From: Thermococcus sp.
Lineage (GTDB): Archaea; Methanobacteriota_B; Thermococci; Thermococcales; Thermococcaceae
DNA: 37,467 nt
Assembly (NCBI GenBank): GCA_015523195.1
Contig: WAKU01000106.1
Span: 1-37,467 of the forward strand
Direction of reading: 5' to 3'
The notes under the pieces were generated by a model. It was not told the DNA's origin and made no database searches. It was given only the letters and a program-made list of their open reading frames with translations. Shown here in pieces: positions 10,287 to 18,639 of this stretch. Position 1 is the first letter of the stretch. Each line of letters starts with the position of its first letter. A program made the position numbers and the translations under genes.

Positions 10287-11744
10287 GTGGTCGGCATGGG
10301 CAGGGTGAAGAGGGAAAGGTGGAGCAAGGAGTTCAGCGAGTGGTACAACGAGGTTATAGAGACGGCTGGGATACAGGACAAGCGCTACCCGGTCAAGGGG
10401 ATGAACATATGGCTCCCCTACGGGCTTAAAATCATGCGCAACATAGAGAGGTTCATCCATGGTGAGATGGCCAAGACTGGTCATGACGAGGTTCTCTTTC
10501 CAGCTTTAATCCCCGAGAGCGAGTTCCAGAAGGAGGCCGAGCACATAAAGGGTTTTGAAGGTGAGGTCTACTGGATCACCCACGCCGGTTTAGACCCACT
10601 CGACATAAGGCTCATCCTCAGGCCAACGAGCGAGACCGCTATGTACTCCATGTTCTCCCTCTGGATAAGGTCGCACGCAGATTTGCCCTTCAAGGTCTAC
10701 CAGATAGTCAACGTCTACCGCTACGAGACCAAGCATACCAGACCGTTAATCCGCGTCAGGGAGATAAGCAGGTTTTTCGAGGCCCACACCGCCCACGACA
10801 GCTACGAGGACGCCGAGAGACAGATAAGGGAAGACCTTGAGATATTCGACAGGCTTGCGAAGTTCCTCGCCCTGCCATACATAGTCTCAAAGAGGCCCGA
10901 GTGGGACAAGTTCCCCGGGGCATACTACTCCCTGGGCGCAGAGGTCATGATGCCCGACGGAAGGACGCTCCAGATAGGGACTATGCACAACTACCGGCAG
11001 AACTTCTCAAGGGCGTACAACATACAGTACGAGACCGAGACGGGAGACCATGAGTACGTCCACCAGACGACCTTTGGAATGAGCGAGCGCCTTTTGGCCG
11101 CTGTGATCGGGATACACGGCGACGACAACGGTCTCATCCTGCCCCCGACGATAGCGCCGATACAGGTGGTAATCGTTCCCATCCCGAAGAAGGACGCAAA
11201 GGTTGACGTCTTTGCCTACGCGAGGGAAATAGCGGAAGAACTCAGAAACGCCGGAATCCGCGTCCACGTGGATGAGAGGGACATAAGGCCGGGCAGAAAG
11301 TACTACGACTGGGAGCTGAAGGGCGTTCCGGTGAGAATAGAGGTTGGCCCGAGGGACGTTGAGGGCGGAAAGGCAGTTATAGCGAGGCGCGATACGCTCA
11401 CAAAGGAGGTCGTTGAGAGGGACGGGCTCGTTGAGGCAGTGAGAGCGACCCTCGACGGGATAATGGAGAACCTCCACAACCGCGCTAAAGAGCTCCTTGA
11501 GAGCCACATCAAGCGCGTCGACACTATTGAAGAAGCTAAAGAGGTCTTCGAGGACAGGCGCGGAATAGTGGAGATTCCCTGGTGCGGAAGCGAAGAGTGC
11601 GGCCTGAAGATGGAGGAAGAGCTCGACGCGAAGATGCTCGGGATTCCCTACCCGCTTGAGACTGCCAAAGCTCCCGAGGGGAAGAAGTGCCCTGTTTGCG
11701 GAAGGGAGGCGAAGTTCATAGCGAGGTTCGCGAGGACTTACTGA
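10287..11744 (+). CDS. proS: Prolyl-tRNA synthetase (archaeal/eukaryal type)
   Basis: [46 protein letters not shown]...[49 protein letters not shown]; class II motifs and C-terminal Zn site. Start may be 10296 (MGRVKRERW). Confidence 0.97.
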   Translation: MVGMGRVKRERWSKEFSEWYNEVIETAGIQDKRYPVKGMNIWLPYGLKIMRNIERFIHGEMAKTGHDEVLFPALIPESEFQKEAEHIKGFEGEVYWITHAGLDPLDIRLILRPTSETAMYSMFSLWIRSHADLPFKVYQIVNVYRYETKHTRPLIRVREISRFFEAHTAHDSYEDAERQIREDLEIFDRLAKFLALPYIVSKRPEWDKFPGAYYSLGAEVMMPDGRTLQIGTMHNYRQNFSRAYNIQYETETGDHEYVHQTTFGMSERLLAAVIGIHGDDNGLILPPTIAPIQVVIVPIPKKDAKVDVFAYAREIAEELRNAGIRVHVDERDIRPGRKYYDWELKGVPVRIEVGPRDVEGGKAVIARRDTLTKEVVERDGLVEAVRATLDGIMENLHNRAKELLESHIKRVDTIEEAKEVFEDRRGIVEIPWCGSEECGLKMEEELDAKMLGIPYPLETAKAPEGKKCPVCGREAKFIARFARTY

Positions 11745-11772
11745 TTCCTCTTTCCCAACAATATACTTTTAA

Positions 11773-11796
11773 GTAATTTACTCCAGAGTAAATTAC
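11773..11796. promoter_or_regulatory. Perfect 24-nt palindrome in ATPase gene promoter (operator candidate)
   Basis: GTAATTTACTC-CA-GAGTAAATTAC; 11-bp arms with 2-nt centre, just downstream of TATA-like atacttttaa, with a third related half-site (GGGTAAATTG) at the start codon region. Confidence 0.75.
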
Positions 11797-11798
11797 TG

Positions 11799-13187
11799 GT
11801 GGGTAAATTGATTCGGAAGTTCATCGACAGGGAGCGGGAGTTAGGGCTCCTTGAAAAGAGGCTTAAGAGCGACAGGGGCGAGTTCATAGTAATCTACGGC
11901 AGGAGAAGGGTCGGAAAGACAGCTCTGATAACGGAGTTCATAAGGAGACACGGTGGAATATACCTCTTAGCTAGGGAAACGAGCGACCTTGAGAACCTCA
12001 GGCGCTTCTCGGAGAGGATAGCCCTCTATTTTAACGATAAAGTCCTCCTCAAGAACCCATTCAAGAGCTGGGACGCTTTCTTTGAGTACCTCGCCCAGAA
12101 GAGTCAGGAGAAACGTCTGATAGTTGCCATAGACGAGTTTCCATACCTGGTACTATCGAGGAAGGAACTGCCATCAATCCTCCAGGAATACTGGGACGGG
12201 CCGCTCTCAGAGGGAAAGCTGTACCTCATAATCAGTGGTTCAAGCATTTCGATGATGGAAGAACTCCTCGGTTACAAAAGTCCCATCTACGGAAGGAGAA
12301 CCGGCCAGCTGAAGATGACTCCCCTCGACTTCTTTAACGCTAGAAAGTTCTTTCCAAAAACCCCCATAGAGGACTTTGTGAGGGTGTACTCCGTACTCGG
12401 AGGGACTCCAGCGTACCTCCTTGAGTTCGAGGAAGGTCTAACCTTAGAGGAGAACCTGACCGAGAACTACTTCAGGCAGGACAGCCTTCTCTACGGCGAT
12501 GCGGAGTTCATACTCAGGGAGGAACTGGACAGGCCAAGGCTCTATTTTGCAGTACTCGAAGCCATAGCTAGGGGAAAGACAACAATCGGCGAGATAATGA
12601 ACGAAACGGGAATAGAGCGAGCCACCTCCGGAAAGTACCTCTCCGTGCTGGTTGACCTCGGCATAGTAAGGCGCGAGGTTCCGGTAACGGAAAGCAGGAA
12701 GAGCAGGAAAGGAAGGTATTACATCAACGACCCGTACTTTGCCTTCTGGTTCAGGTACGTTCACCCAAACGCCGACCTAATAGAGACTGGAAACGGGGAG
12801 ATGCTCACGAGGTTAGTAATGAAGGATTTGGACGAGCACGTTGGTAGGGTCTTTGAGGACGTTGCGAAACAGTTCATCCTGAGGAACAAGGAGTTACCAC
12901 TGAAGCCAACTAAGGCGGGAAGGTGGTGGAGAAAGGGTGAGGAAATAGACCTAGTCGTCCTTGACGAGGTCGAGAAAAAGGCCCTCCTCGTTGAGGTGAA
13001 GTGGAAGGACATTGGGATGGGAGAGGCAAAGAGGATAACCCGGGAGCTCATCAGAAAATCGGGACTCCTTGGTCTGGAAGGCTGGAAGCTATATTTCGGA
13101 TTCGTGGCGAGAAGAATAGAGGGAAAGGAGAAGTTGAGAGAAGAAACCCTGGCTTGGGATTTAAGGGATATGGAGGCGCTCCCATGA
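11799..13187 (+). CDS. Archaeal ATPase family (AAA, P-loop) protein with winged-helix and C-terminal DUF234-like PD-(D/E)XK-like domain
   Basis: FIDRERELGLLEKRL...VIYGRRRVGKTALITEF (Walker A), LIVAIDEFPYL (Walker B), LYLIISGSSISMMEELL; C-terminal GEEIDLVVLDEVEKKALLVEVKWK. Start GTG 11799 or TTG 11808 (ggtggg SD). Confidence 0.9.
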   Translation: MGKLIRKFIDRERELGLLEKRLKSDRGEFIVIYGRRRVGKTALITEFIRRHGGIYLLARETSDLENLRRFSERIALYFNDKVLLKNPFKSWDAFFEYLAQKSQEKRLIVAIDEFPYLVLSRKELPSILQEYWDGPLSEGKLYLIISGSSISMMEELLGYKSPIYGRRTGQLKMTPLDFFNARKFFPKTPIEDFVRVYSVLGGTPAYLLEFEEGLTLEENLTENYFRQDSLLYGDAEFILREELDRPRLYFAVLEAIARGKTTIGEIMNETGIERATSGKYLSVLVDLGIVRREVPVTESRKSRKGRYYINDPYFAFWFRYVHPNADLIETGNGEMLTRLVMKDLDEHVGRVFEDVAKQFILRNKELPLKPTKAGRWWRKGEEIDLVVLDEVEKKALLVEVKWKDIGMGEAKRITRELIRKSGLLGLEGWKLYFGFVARRIEGKEKLREETLAWDLRDMEALP

Positions 13188-14791
13188 TACTCGGAATCCA
13201 CGACGGCCACGACGCCGGGGCCGTTCTCATAGATAACAAGAGGATTTTTGCAGTTAACGAGGAGCGCTTAAACAGAATCAAGAAGTACCGCGGTTTTCCA
13301 GGGCTTAGCGTGAGGAAAGTTCTTGAGATGGCCAAAGCAAAGCCGGAAGACGTTGAAGTCATAGCCGTTGCAGGGATTTTCAGGAAGCTCTCGCGCCTCA
13401 AAGAGCTTGAGGTCAACCTCAAGGCGATTTTTGGAAGTGAGTTCAAAAGAAAGGTTCTCTTCGTGGAGCACCACTTAGCTCACTCCGCCTCCGCCTACTA
13501 CACGAGCGGCTGGAGGGATGCCCTCGCTGTAAGCATAGACGCCGCCGGCGACGGGCTGAGCTCCTCTATCTACGTGGCCAGAAACGGTGAGATGATAAGG
13601 ATAGCCCAGAGCACCTACGTTGACTCCCTCGGCGACTTCTATGCTTCAGTCACGGAACTGCTCGGCTTCAGACCGATGAGACACGAGGGCAAGGTCATGA
13701 GCTTAGCCGCCTACGGAAAACCAGCCTACGATTTAAGCTCGATAATCGAGCTGAACGGGCTGAGCTTTGAGAACCACCTTGGAGTAATCGGCGTCGAGGC
13801 GACGAAAAAGCTGGCGGAGTTCTTCAGGTTTCCGCTGAGGCACGCGAAGGAAATCGCACTTAGGCTGAAGAAGGGCGAACTCGAAGGAAAGCTCCAGAGG
13901 AAGGCGATGGAGATAGCCTCCAGTGCGCAGGCCCACCTTGAGAAGTTAGTTGAGGAGCTTGGCCTGAAACTTAAGGAGAGGGGCCTGAGACTGGCCTACG
14001 CTGGTGGAGTCGCCCAGAACGTCAAGGCAAACGCAATCTTAAGGCACGTTTTCGGGGACGACAACCTCTGGGTCTTTCCGGCTATGGACGACGGTGGTCT
14101 GGCCTTTGGAGCGGCGGTTTTCGTAAAGGCAACGTTTGAGAGGCTCGACGACAGATGGAGGCCATTTAAGCTTGAGAACGTTTACCTCGGGCCGGAATAC
14201 GGACAGGGTTACGTGGAGGACTTCCTAAGAAGTGAGGGACTTGAGTACGAGGAGGTTGACGTTCCGTCTTTCGTCGCCGATGCCCTCGTTGAGGGAAAGC
14301 TGGCTGGCCTCTTCCAGGGGAGGATGGAGTTCGGGCCGAGAGCCTTAGGAAACCGCTCGATTTTAGCTGACCCGAGGGATGAGAGTGTTAAGGAAAAGCT
14401 CAACATCGCCCTGAAGAGAGACGTCTTCCAGCCCTTCGCACCCTCACTCCTCTGGGAGAAGGCGGGCGAATACCTCGAAGACTTAAAGGGAGAACCCAAC
14501 GAGTTCATGACAATGGCATATACCGCGAGCGGCGAGTTCAGGGAGCTCGCTCCGGCGGTGGTTCACGTTGATGGGACGACGAGGCCTCAGGCGGTTAGGA
14601 GGGAAATCAACCCCCGATACTATTCAATAATTGCCGAATTCCATAAAAAGACAGGACTTGGAGCTGTTCTGAACACCAGCTTCAACATGCACGGCGAGCC
14701 GATAGTCTGCTCCCCTGAGGACGCGCTGAGAACCTTCAGGAAAGCGGGGCTCGATGTTGTGGTAATTGAAAACCTGGCCCTTCGGGCCTAA
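13184..14791 (+). CDS. NodU/CmcH/TobZ-type O-carbamoyltransferase family protein
   Basis: MILGIHDGHDAGAVLIDNKRIFAVNEERLNRIKKYRGFP...VEHHLAHSASAYYTSGWRDALAVSIDAAGDG...GRMEFGPRALGNRSILADPR...LNTSFNMHGEPIVCSPEDAL. Start ATG overlaps the upstream stop (ATGA). Confidence 0.93.
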   Translation: MILGIHDGHDAGAVLIDNKRIFAVNEERLNRIKKYRGFPGLSVRKVLEMAKAKPEDVEVIAVAGIFRKLSRLKELEVNLKAIFGSEFKRKVLFVEHHLAHSASAYYTSGWRDALAVSIDAAGDGLSSSIYVARNGEMIRIAQSTYVDSLGDFYASVTELLGFRPMRHEGKVMSLAAYGKPAYDLSSIIELNGLSFENHLGVIGVEATKKLAEFFRFPLRHAKEIALRLKKGELEGKLQRKAMEIASSAQAHLEKLVEELGLKLKERGLRLAYAGGVAQNVKANAILRHVFGDDNLWVFPAMDDGGLAFGAAVFVKATFERLDDRWRPFKLENVYLGPEYGQGYVEDFLRSEGLEYEEVDVPSFVADALVEGKLAGLFQGRMEFGPRALGNRSILADPRDESVKEKLNIALKRDVFQPFAPSLLWEKAGEYLEDLKGEPNEFMTMAYTASGEFRELAPAVVHVDGTTRPQAVRREINPRYYSIIAEFHKKTGLGAVLNTSFNMHGEPIVCSPEDALRTFRKAGLDVVVIENLALRA

Positions 14792-15720
14792 ATCCCCTCC
14801 GAGAGCGCCATCTCGATGACCCTCTCAAAAACGGCACGGTGGTTACCAAAGGCCTCGAACATCCTGTCCGAGTAGTTCTCGGAGGCCCTTTCGAGGAAGG
14901 CCCCCAGGTTTTTGAGTATGGTATCGTTCATGGGCATATGCAGGGGATACGGCTCGTAGTAGTCGAGGCCCTTCATGAGGGCAGTGGAGAAGTACCAGAG
15001 GGTTTTTCTGACCTTCCTCCCCTTAACCCGGGAGAAGCTTGCCTCCATGCAGTTGAAGGCCGAATGGAGAACCACCATCATGACGATCTTAACCCCCCTT
15101 TTAAGGAGCTTTTTGCGCTCGTCAAGTGCCCCGAGGTCCTTTATCCTGTACCCGCTTCTCGTTGTTTCGTCGTAGTCGAGCTTAACATCGTACACCCCCT
15201 CGATACGGGGGTCGTAAACGAGGACGTCCGTGCCGCCCACGACGTAGAGGCCTTTCTCCCTAACCTCCACCACTGTGTTCTCCGTGCTGAGAACCGGGAG
15301 TCCCTTGGAGAGGGCAAGGGCTGAGACCGTGCTCTTCCCCGTATGGGGGTAGCCCACGAAGAGAACCGCCGAGTTGCCGGCCACAACGCTTACAGAGTCC
15401 GTGACGAAGATGCGCCCCTTCTTCAAACCCGCCCTGGCGGCGGCCTGGAGAAGGAAGAATACGGGCCCCTCGTTGCCGTAGGCGGAGGGAATGGGAGACT
15501 CTAACCTGTAGTGGTCTATGCCCCCGTGGTCGTAAGATGAGCTGAAGATCCTGAACGATTCCCCTTTAAAACGTTCGAGGATTATATCTGGCTTTCCAAG
15601 CCCCTCCTCCCCGACGCTCGGCAGGTACCGCCTGGCAAAAAGGCTCCTAAACCCCTCTTCAAAGCCGTCTTCAAGCTCGCCCCTGAGCTCTATACCAATG
15701 CTGTCAATGGTCAGCCCCAT
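14788..15720 (-). CDS. P-loop protein resembling HPr kinase/phosphorylase (HPrK-like)
   Basis: VVAGNSAVLFVGYPHTGKSTVSALALSKGLPVLSTENTVVEV has the layout of an HPrK P-loop and following strand; the rest is unrecognised. Confidence 0.6.
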   Translation of the reverse strand: MGLTIDSIGIELRGELEDGFEEGFRSLFARRYLPSVGEEGLGKPDIILERFKGESFRIFSSSYDHGGIDHYRLESPIPSAYGNEGPVFFLLQAAARAGLKKGRIFVTDSVSVVAGNSAVLFVGYPHTGKSTVSALALSKGLPVLSTENTVVEVREKGLYVVGGTDVLVYDPRIEGVYDVKLDYDETTRSGYRIKDLGALDERKKLLKRGVKIVMMVVLHSAFNCMEASFSRVKGRKVRKTLWYFSTALMKGLDYYEPYPLHMPMNDTILKNLGAFLERASENYSDRMFEAFGNHRAVFERVIEMALSEGI

Positions 15721-15786
15721 GGACTCCCCCACATCAATTATGCCGATGCATTATATATCTTTGTTGAAGACCGAAAAGGGAAAAAG

Positions 15787-16467
15787 TCACTGGAGGGCCG
15801 CGAGGAGCTTCTCAAGGAACATCTTCTCGGGGTAGGCACCCTCGAACTGGATTCTGTCATCCCCTTCAACTTGGATTACTATCTTCGGGACGGCCATGAC
15901 GCTGTACTGGTCGGCCCACTCCGGGTACTCGATGGCCTCGACCATGTCGCCGAGAACCTTGCCCCTGCCGGCGAGGGTGTTCTCAATGGCAAACTTGTGG
16001 ACCATCCTAACCGCGAGGGGGCAGTAGGGACAGGTCGGGGTGACGAAGACGAGTATTCTGACGTCCCTGTTTATGGCCTTCACGGCCTCCTTCGTCTCGG
16101 GCATAAGGTCCGTGGAGCCGTTGCTGACGTCAATGATGTCCTCAAGGAAGGCCCCGAACTCGTGGCCAGCCGGTAATCCGAAGTAGCGGACGCCCATGTC
16201 TCTTCCTTCCTGAGTTATCGTCACAGCGGGGGCGCGGTCGATCCTGTACTGACCTGCGAGCTTCTTTCCTTCCTCGGTGTCGAAGTCAACCACCTCGTAA
16301 CTCAGCCTCTCCGTGAGCTCGCTGAGCTCTCCAAGAAGCTGCTTCAGCTGCTCGCAGTACTGGCAGTGGTCCTTTCCTATGAAGACCATGAGCTTTACTG
16401 GCTTCGTAATCTTTGAAAAGAACTCCTCCTTGATAACCTTCTTGTCGGCATCGCTTATCAGTCCCAT
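15787..16467 (-). CDS. pdo: Protein disulfide oxidoreductase (tandem glutaredoxin/thioredoxin fold, PDO)
   Basis: Two CxxC sites: FIGKDHCQYCEQLKQLL and FVTPTCPYCPLAVRMVH. About 226 aa, divergent to surR as in Pyrococcus. Confidence 0.95.
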   Translation of the reverse strand: MGLISDADKKVIKEEFFSKITKPVKLMVFIGKDHCQYCEQLKQLLGELSELTERLSYEVVDFDTEEGKKLAGQYRIDRAPAVTITQEGRDMGVRYFGLPAGHEFGAFLEDIIDVSNGSTDLMPETKEAVKAINRDVRILVFVTPTCPYCPLAVRMVHKFAIENTLAGRGKVLGDMVEAIEYPEWADQYSVMAVPKIVIQVEGDDRIQFEGAYPEKMFLEKLLAALQ

Positions 16468-16527
16468 TCCAATCACCTCAAGGTTTATAATAATCAACGC
16501 GCATTCATTCAGGGCCTGAATCCCAAA

Positions 16528-16544
16528 GTTTGCAACTTAAGGTT
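16528..16544 (+). promoter_or_regulatory. Extended SurR binding site GTTn3AACn5GTT
   Basis: GTT-TGC-AAC-TTAAG-GTT read directly, between divergent pdo and surR and immediately upstream of the surR TATA box (ctatata). Confidence 0.85.
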
Positions 16545-16593
16545 AAATGTCCACTATATAAGCTTTGCGTCACAGGTTTGGGTGGTGTTGGGC

Positions 16594-17268
16594 ATGAGTG
16601 AGCCAGACATATTTTACATCCTCGGAAACCGGGTGAGGAGGGATCTACTCAGCCACCTCACGTGCACCGAATGTTACTTCAGCTTTCTCAGCAGCAAGGT
16701 GAGCGTTTCTTCAACGGCCGTTGCCAAGCACCTCAAGATAATGGAGCGCGAGGGTATTTTAAAGTCCTACGAGAGGGAGGGCCCATTCATCGGGCCCGCG
16801 AGGAAGTACTACGACATAGCGATATCCAAGAGCTACATGGTTACCCTTACCCCAAACATCTTCTGGTACAGGTCGCTCGATCTCTCCAAGAGGCCGGTTG
16901 AGGAGGCCCCCCTCCTGAGCCTCATTGGCAGGTTCCTTGAGCTCTCGGACGAGCTGAACGCCCTGTTAGAGAGCATGGCCGAGCTGGAATCACTCAGGGA
17001 TTCACTAATGGCGAAGATCAAGGAGAGGTACATGGCTGAGATAGGTGACATGACGGAGCTGGCCATACTTCACTACCTCCTCCTCAACGGCTCAGCCACC
17101 GTTGACGAGCTGAGCGACGGCCTCAACCTGAAGGAGCGCGAGGTTCTCCTCAAGGTCAGGGAGCTGGACAGGTTCGTACCGTTAAGAATAAAAGAGAACA
17201 CCATCGAAATCGACAGGGAAAAACTGAAGGCAAAGAACGGCGGTGGAGAAAATGCCGGAGAAGATTAG
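16594..17268 (+). CDS. surR: Redox-responsive transcriptional regulator SurR (ArsR-type wHTH)
   Basis: MSEPDIFYILGNRVRRDLLSHLTCTECYFSFLSSKVSVSSTAVAKHLKIMEREGILKSYEREGPFIGPARKYYDI; CTEC redox switch motif; divergent to pdo. Confidence 0.95.
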   Translation: MSEPDIFYILGNRVRRDLLSHLTCTECYFSFLSSKVSVSSTAVAKHLKIMEREGILKSYEREGPFIGPARKYYDIAISKSYMVTLTPNIFWYRSLDLSKRPVEEAPLLSLIGRFLELSDELNALLESMAELESLRDSLMAKIKERYMAEIGDMTELAILHYLLLNGSATVDELSDGLNLKEREVLLKVRELDRFVPLRIKENTIEIDREKLKAKNGGGENAGED

Positions 17269-17455
17269 AGTCGTTGTAAACGAAGACCGCTGCTACCTCT
17301 GCGGCGGCTGCGCAGGTGTCTGTCCGACGCTTGCAATAGAGGTGCACTCAAGCGGCTGGGAGTTCTTCCAGGACAAGTGCATAAGCTGCAGGATATGCAT
17401 CAACGCCTGCCCCGTTGGAGCGCTCAGCGCGGAGCCTCTGGAGGTGAGAGAATGA
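17252..17455 (+). CDS. Small 2x[4Fe-4S] ferredoxin-type protein
   Basis: [67 protein letters not shown]; two CxxCxxCxxxCP clusters. Confidence 0.93.
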   Translation: MPEKIRVVVNEDRCYLCGGCAGVCPTLAIEVHSSGWEFFQDKCISCRICINACPVGALSAEPLEVRE

Positions 17456-18639
17456 CTTGGAGGTACGATGTCGTTGTGGTTGGTTCTGGAATTGCAGGCC
17501 CTATAATCGCTAAAAACGTTGCTAAAGCCGGCTACTCAGTCCTTCTCATCGACAAGAAGCCCGCCATTGGAAGCCCGAAGCAGTGCGCCGAGGGCATAAG
17601 CGTGAAGGTCTTCAAAGAGTACGGCATCCCCTACGACAGGCGCTTCATCAACCGCGAGATCTACGGGGCCAAGCTCTACTCCCCGAGCGGCTACGAGCTG
17701 GAACTGCGCTACAAAGATGTCAGCGGCGTGATCCTCGAGAGGAAGGTCTTCGACAAGATGCTCGCTTATTACGCGGCAAAGGCAGGGGCCGACGTTCTGG
17801 CGAGAACCGAGGCACTCGATGTAATAAAGAAGGACGGCAGGATAGCTGGAATCCGGGCCAAGCACGAGGACGAGCCGGTTGAGATATACGCGGACATTAT
17901 CGTCGCGGCGGATGGCGTCGAGAGCACGATAGCAAGGAAAGCGGGGATAAACACCTACGCCCCACCACATGAGTTCGATTCGAGCTATGAATACGAGATG
18001 CTCATAGAGGGCTTTGACCCGGATCTGATCCACCTCTGGTTCGGGAACGAGGTTGCTCCGAGAGGCTACGTCTGGGTCTTCCCGAAGGACGAGGACAGAG
18101 CTAATGTGGGGATAGGCATAGCCTCAGACCACCCGCAGACCGCTAAATACTACCTCGACAAGTGGCTGAGGGAGAGGGGCATCCCGACTAAGAAGATACT
18201 TGAGGTAAACGTCGGCGTCGTCCCGGTGGGCGGCTTCGTAAGGGAACTTGCCAAGGGCAACGTGGTCGTTGTTGGCGACGCAGCCCGTCAGGTGAACCCG
18301 ATGCACGGAGGAGGAATGGCCGAGGCGATGGAAGCTGGAACCATAGCGAGCAAGTGGATCGTAAAGGCCCTCGAAGAGGAGAACATCTCACTGCTCCAGA
18401 ACTACACGAGGGAGTGGTGGGAAACGGACGGAAAGAGGCTTGAGCGGATCCTGAAGGTCAGGCGCGTTACGGAGAAGCTCACGGACGAAGACCTCGACCT
18501 CTTCATACGTGTATTGAGCGGCGCCGACGCGGAGAAGATAGCGAGCGGGAACTACTTTGAGGTCATCAAAGCCCTTATCAAGAACCCGAAGGTCATGATG
18601 AGCCCCAGGAGGATAAGGCTCCTGAAAGAACTGCTTTGA
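17452..18639 (+). CDS. Geranylgeranyl reductase family (digeranylgeranylglycerophospholipid reductase)
   Basis: [50 protein letters not shown]...[29 protein letters not shown] overlap with the ferredoxin gene. Confidence 0.93.
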   Translation: MTWRYDVVVVGSGIAGPIIAKNVAKAGYSVLLIDKKPAIGSPKQCAEGISVKVFKEYGIPYDRRFINREIYGAKLYSPSGYELELRYKDVSGVILERKVFDKMLAYYAAKAGADVLARTEALDVIKKDGRIAGIRAKHEDEPVEIYADIIVAADGVESTIARKAGINTYAPPHEFDSSYEYEMLIEGFDPDLIHLWFGNEVAPRGYVWVFPKDEDRANVGIGIASDHPQTAKYYLDKWLRERGIPTKKILEVNVGVVPVGGFVRELAKGNVVVVGDAARQVNPMHGGGMAEAMEAGTIASKWIVKALEEENISLLQNYTREWWETDGKRLERILKVRRVTEKLTDEDLDLFIRVLSGADAEKIASGNYFEVIKALIKNPKVMMSPRRIRLLKELL

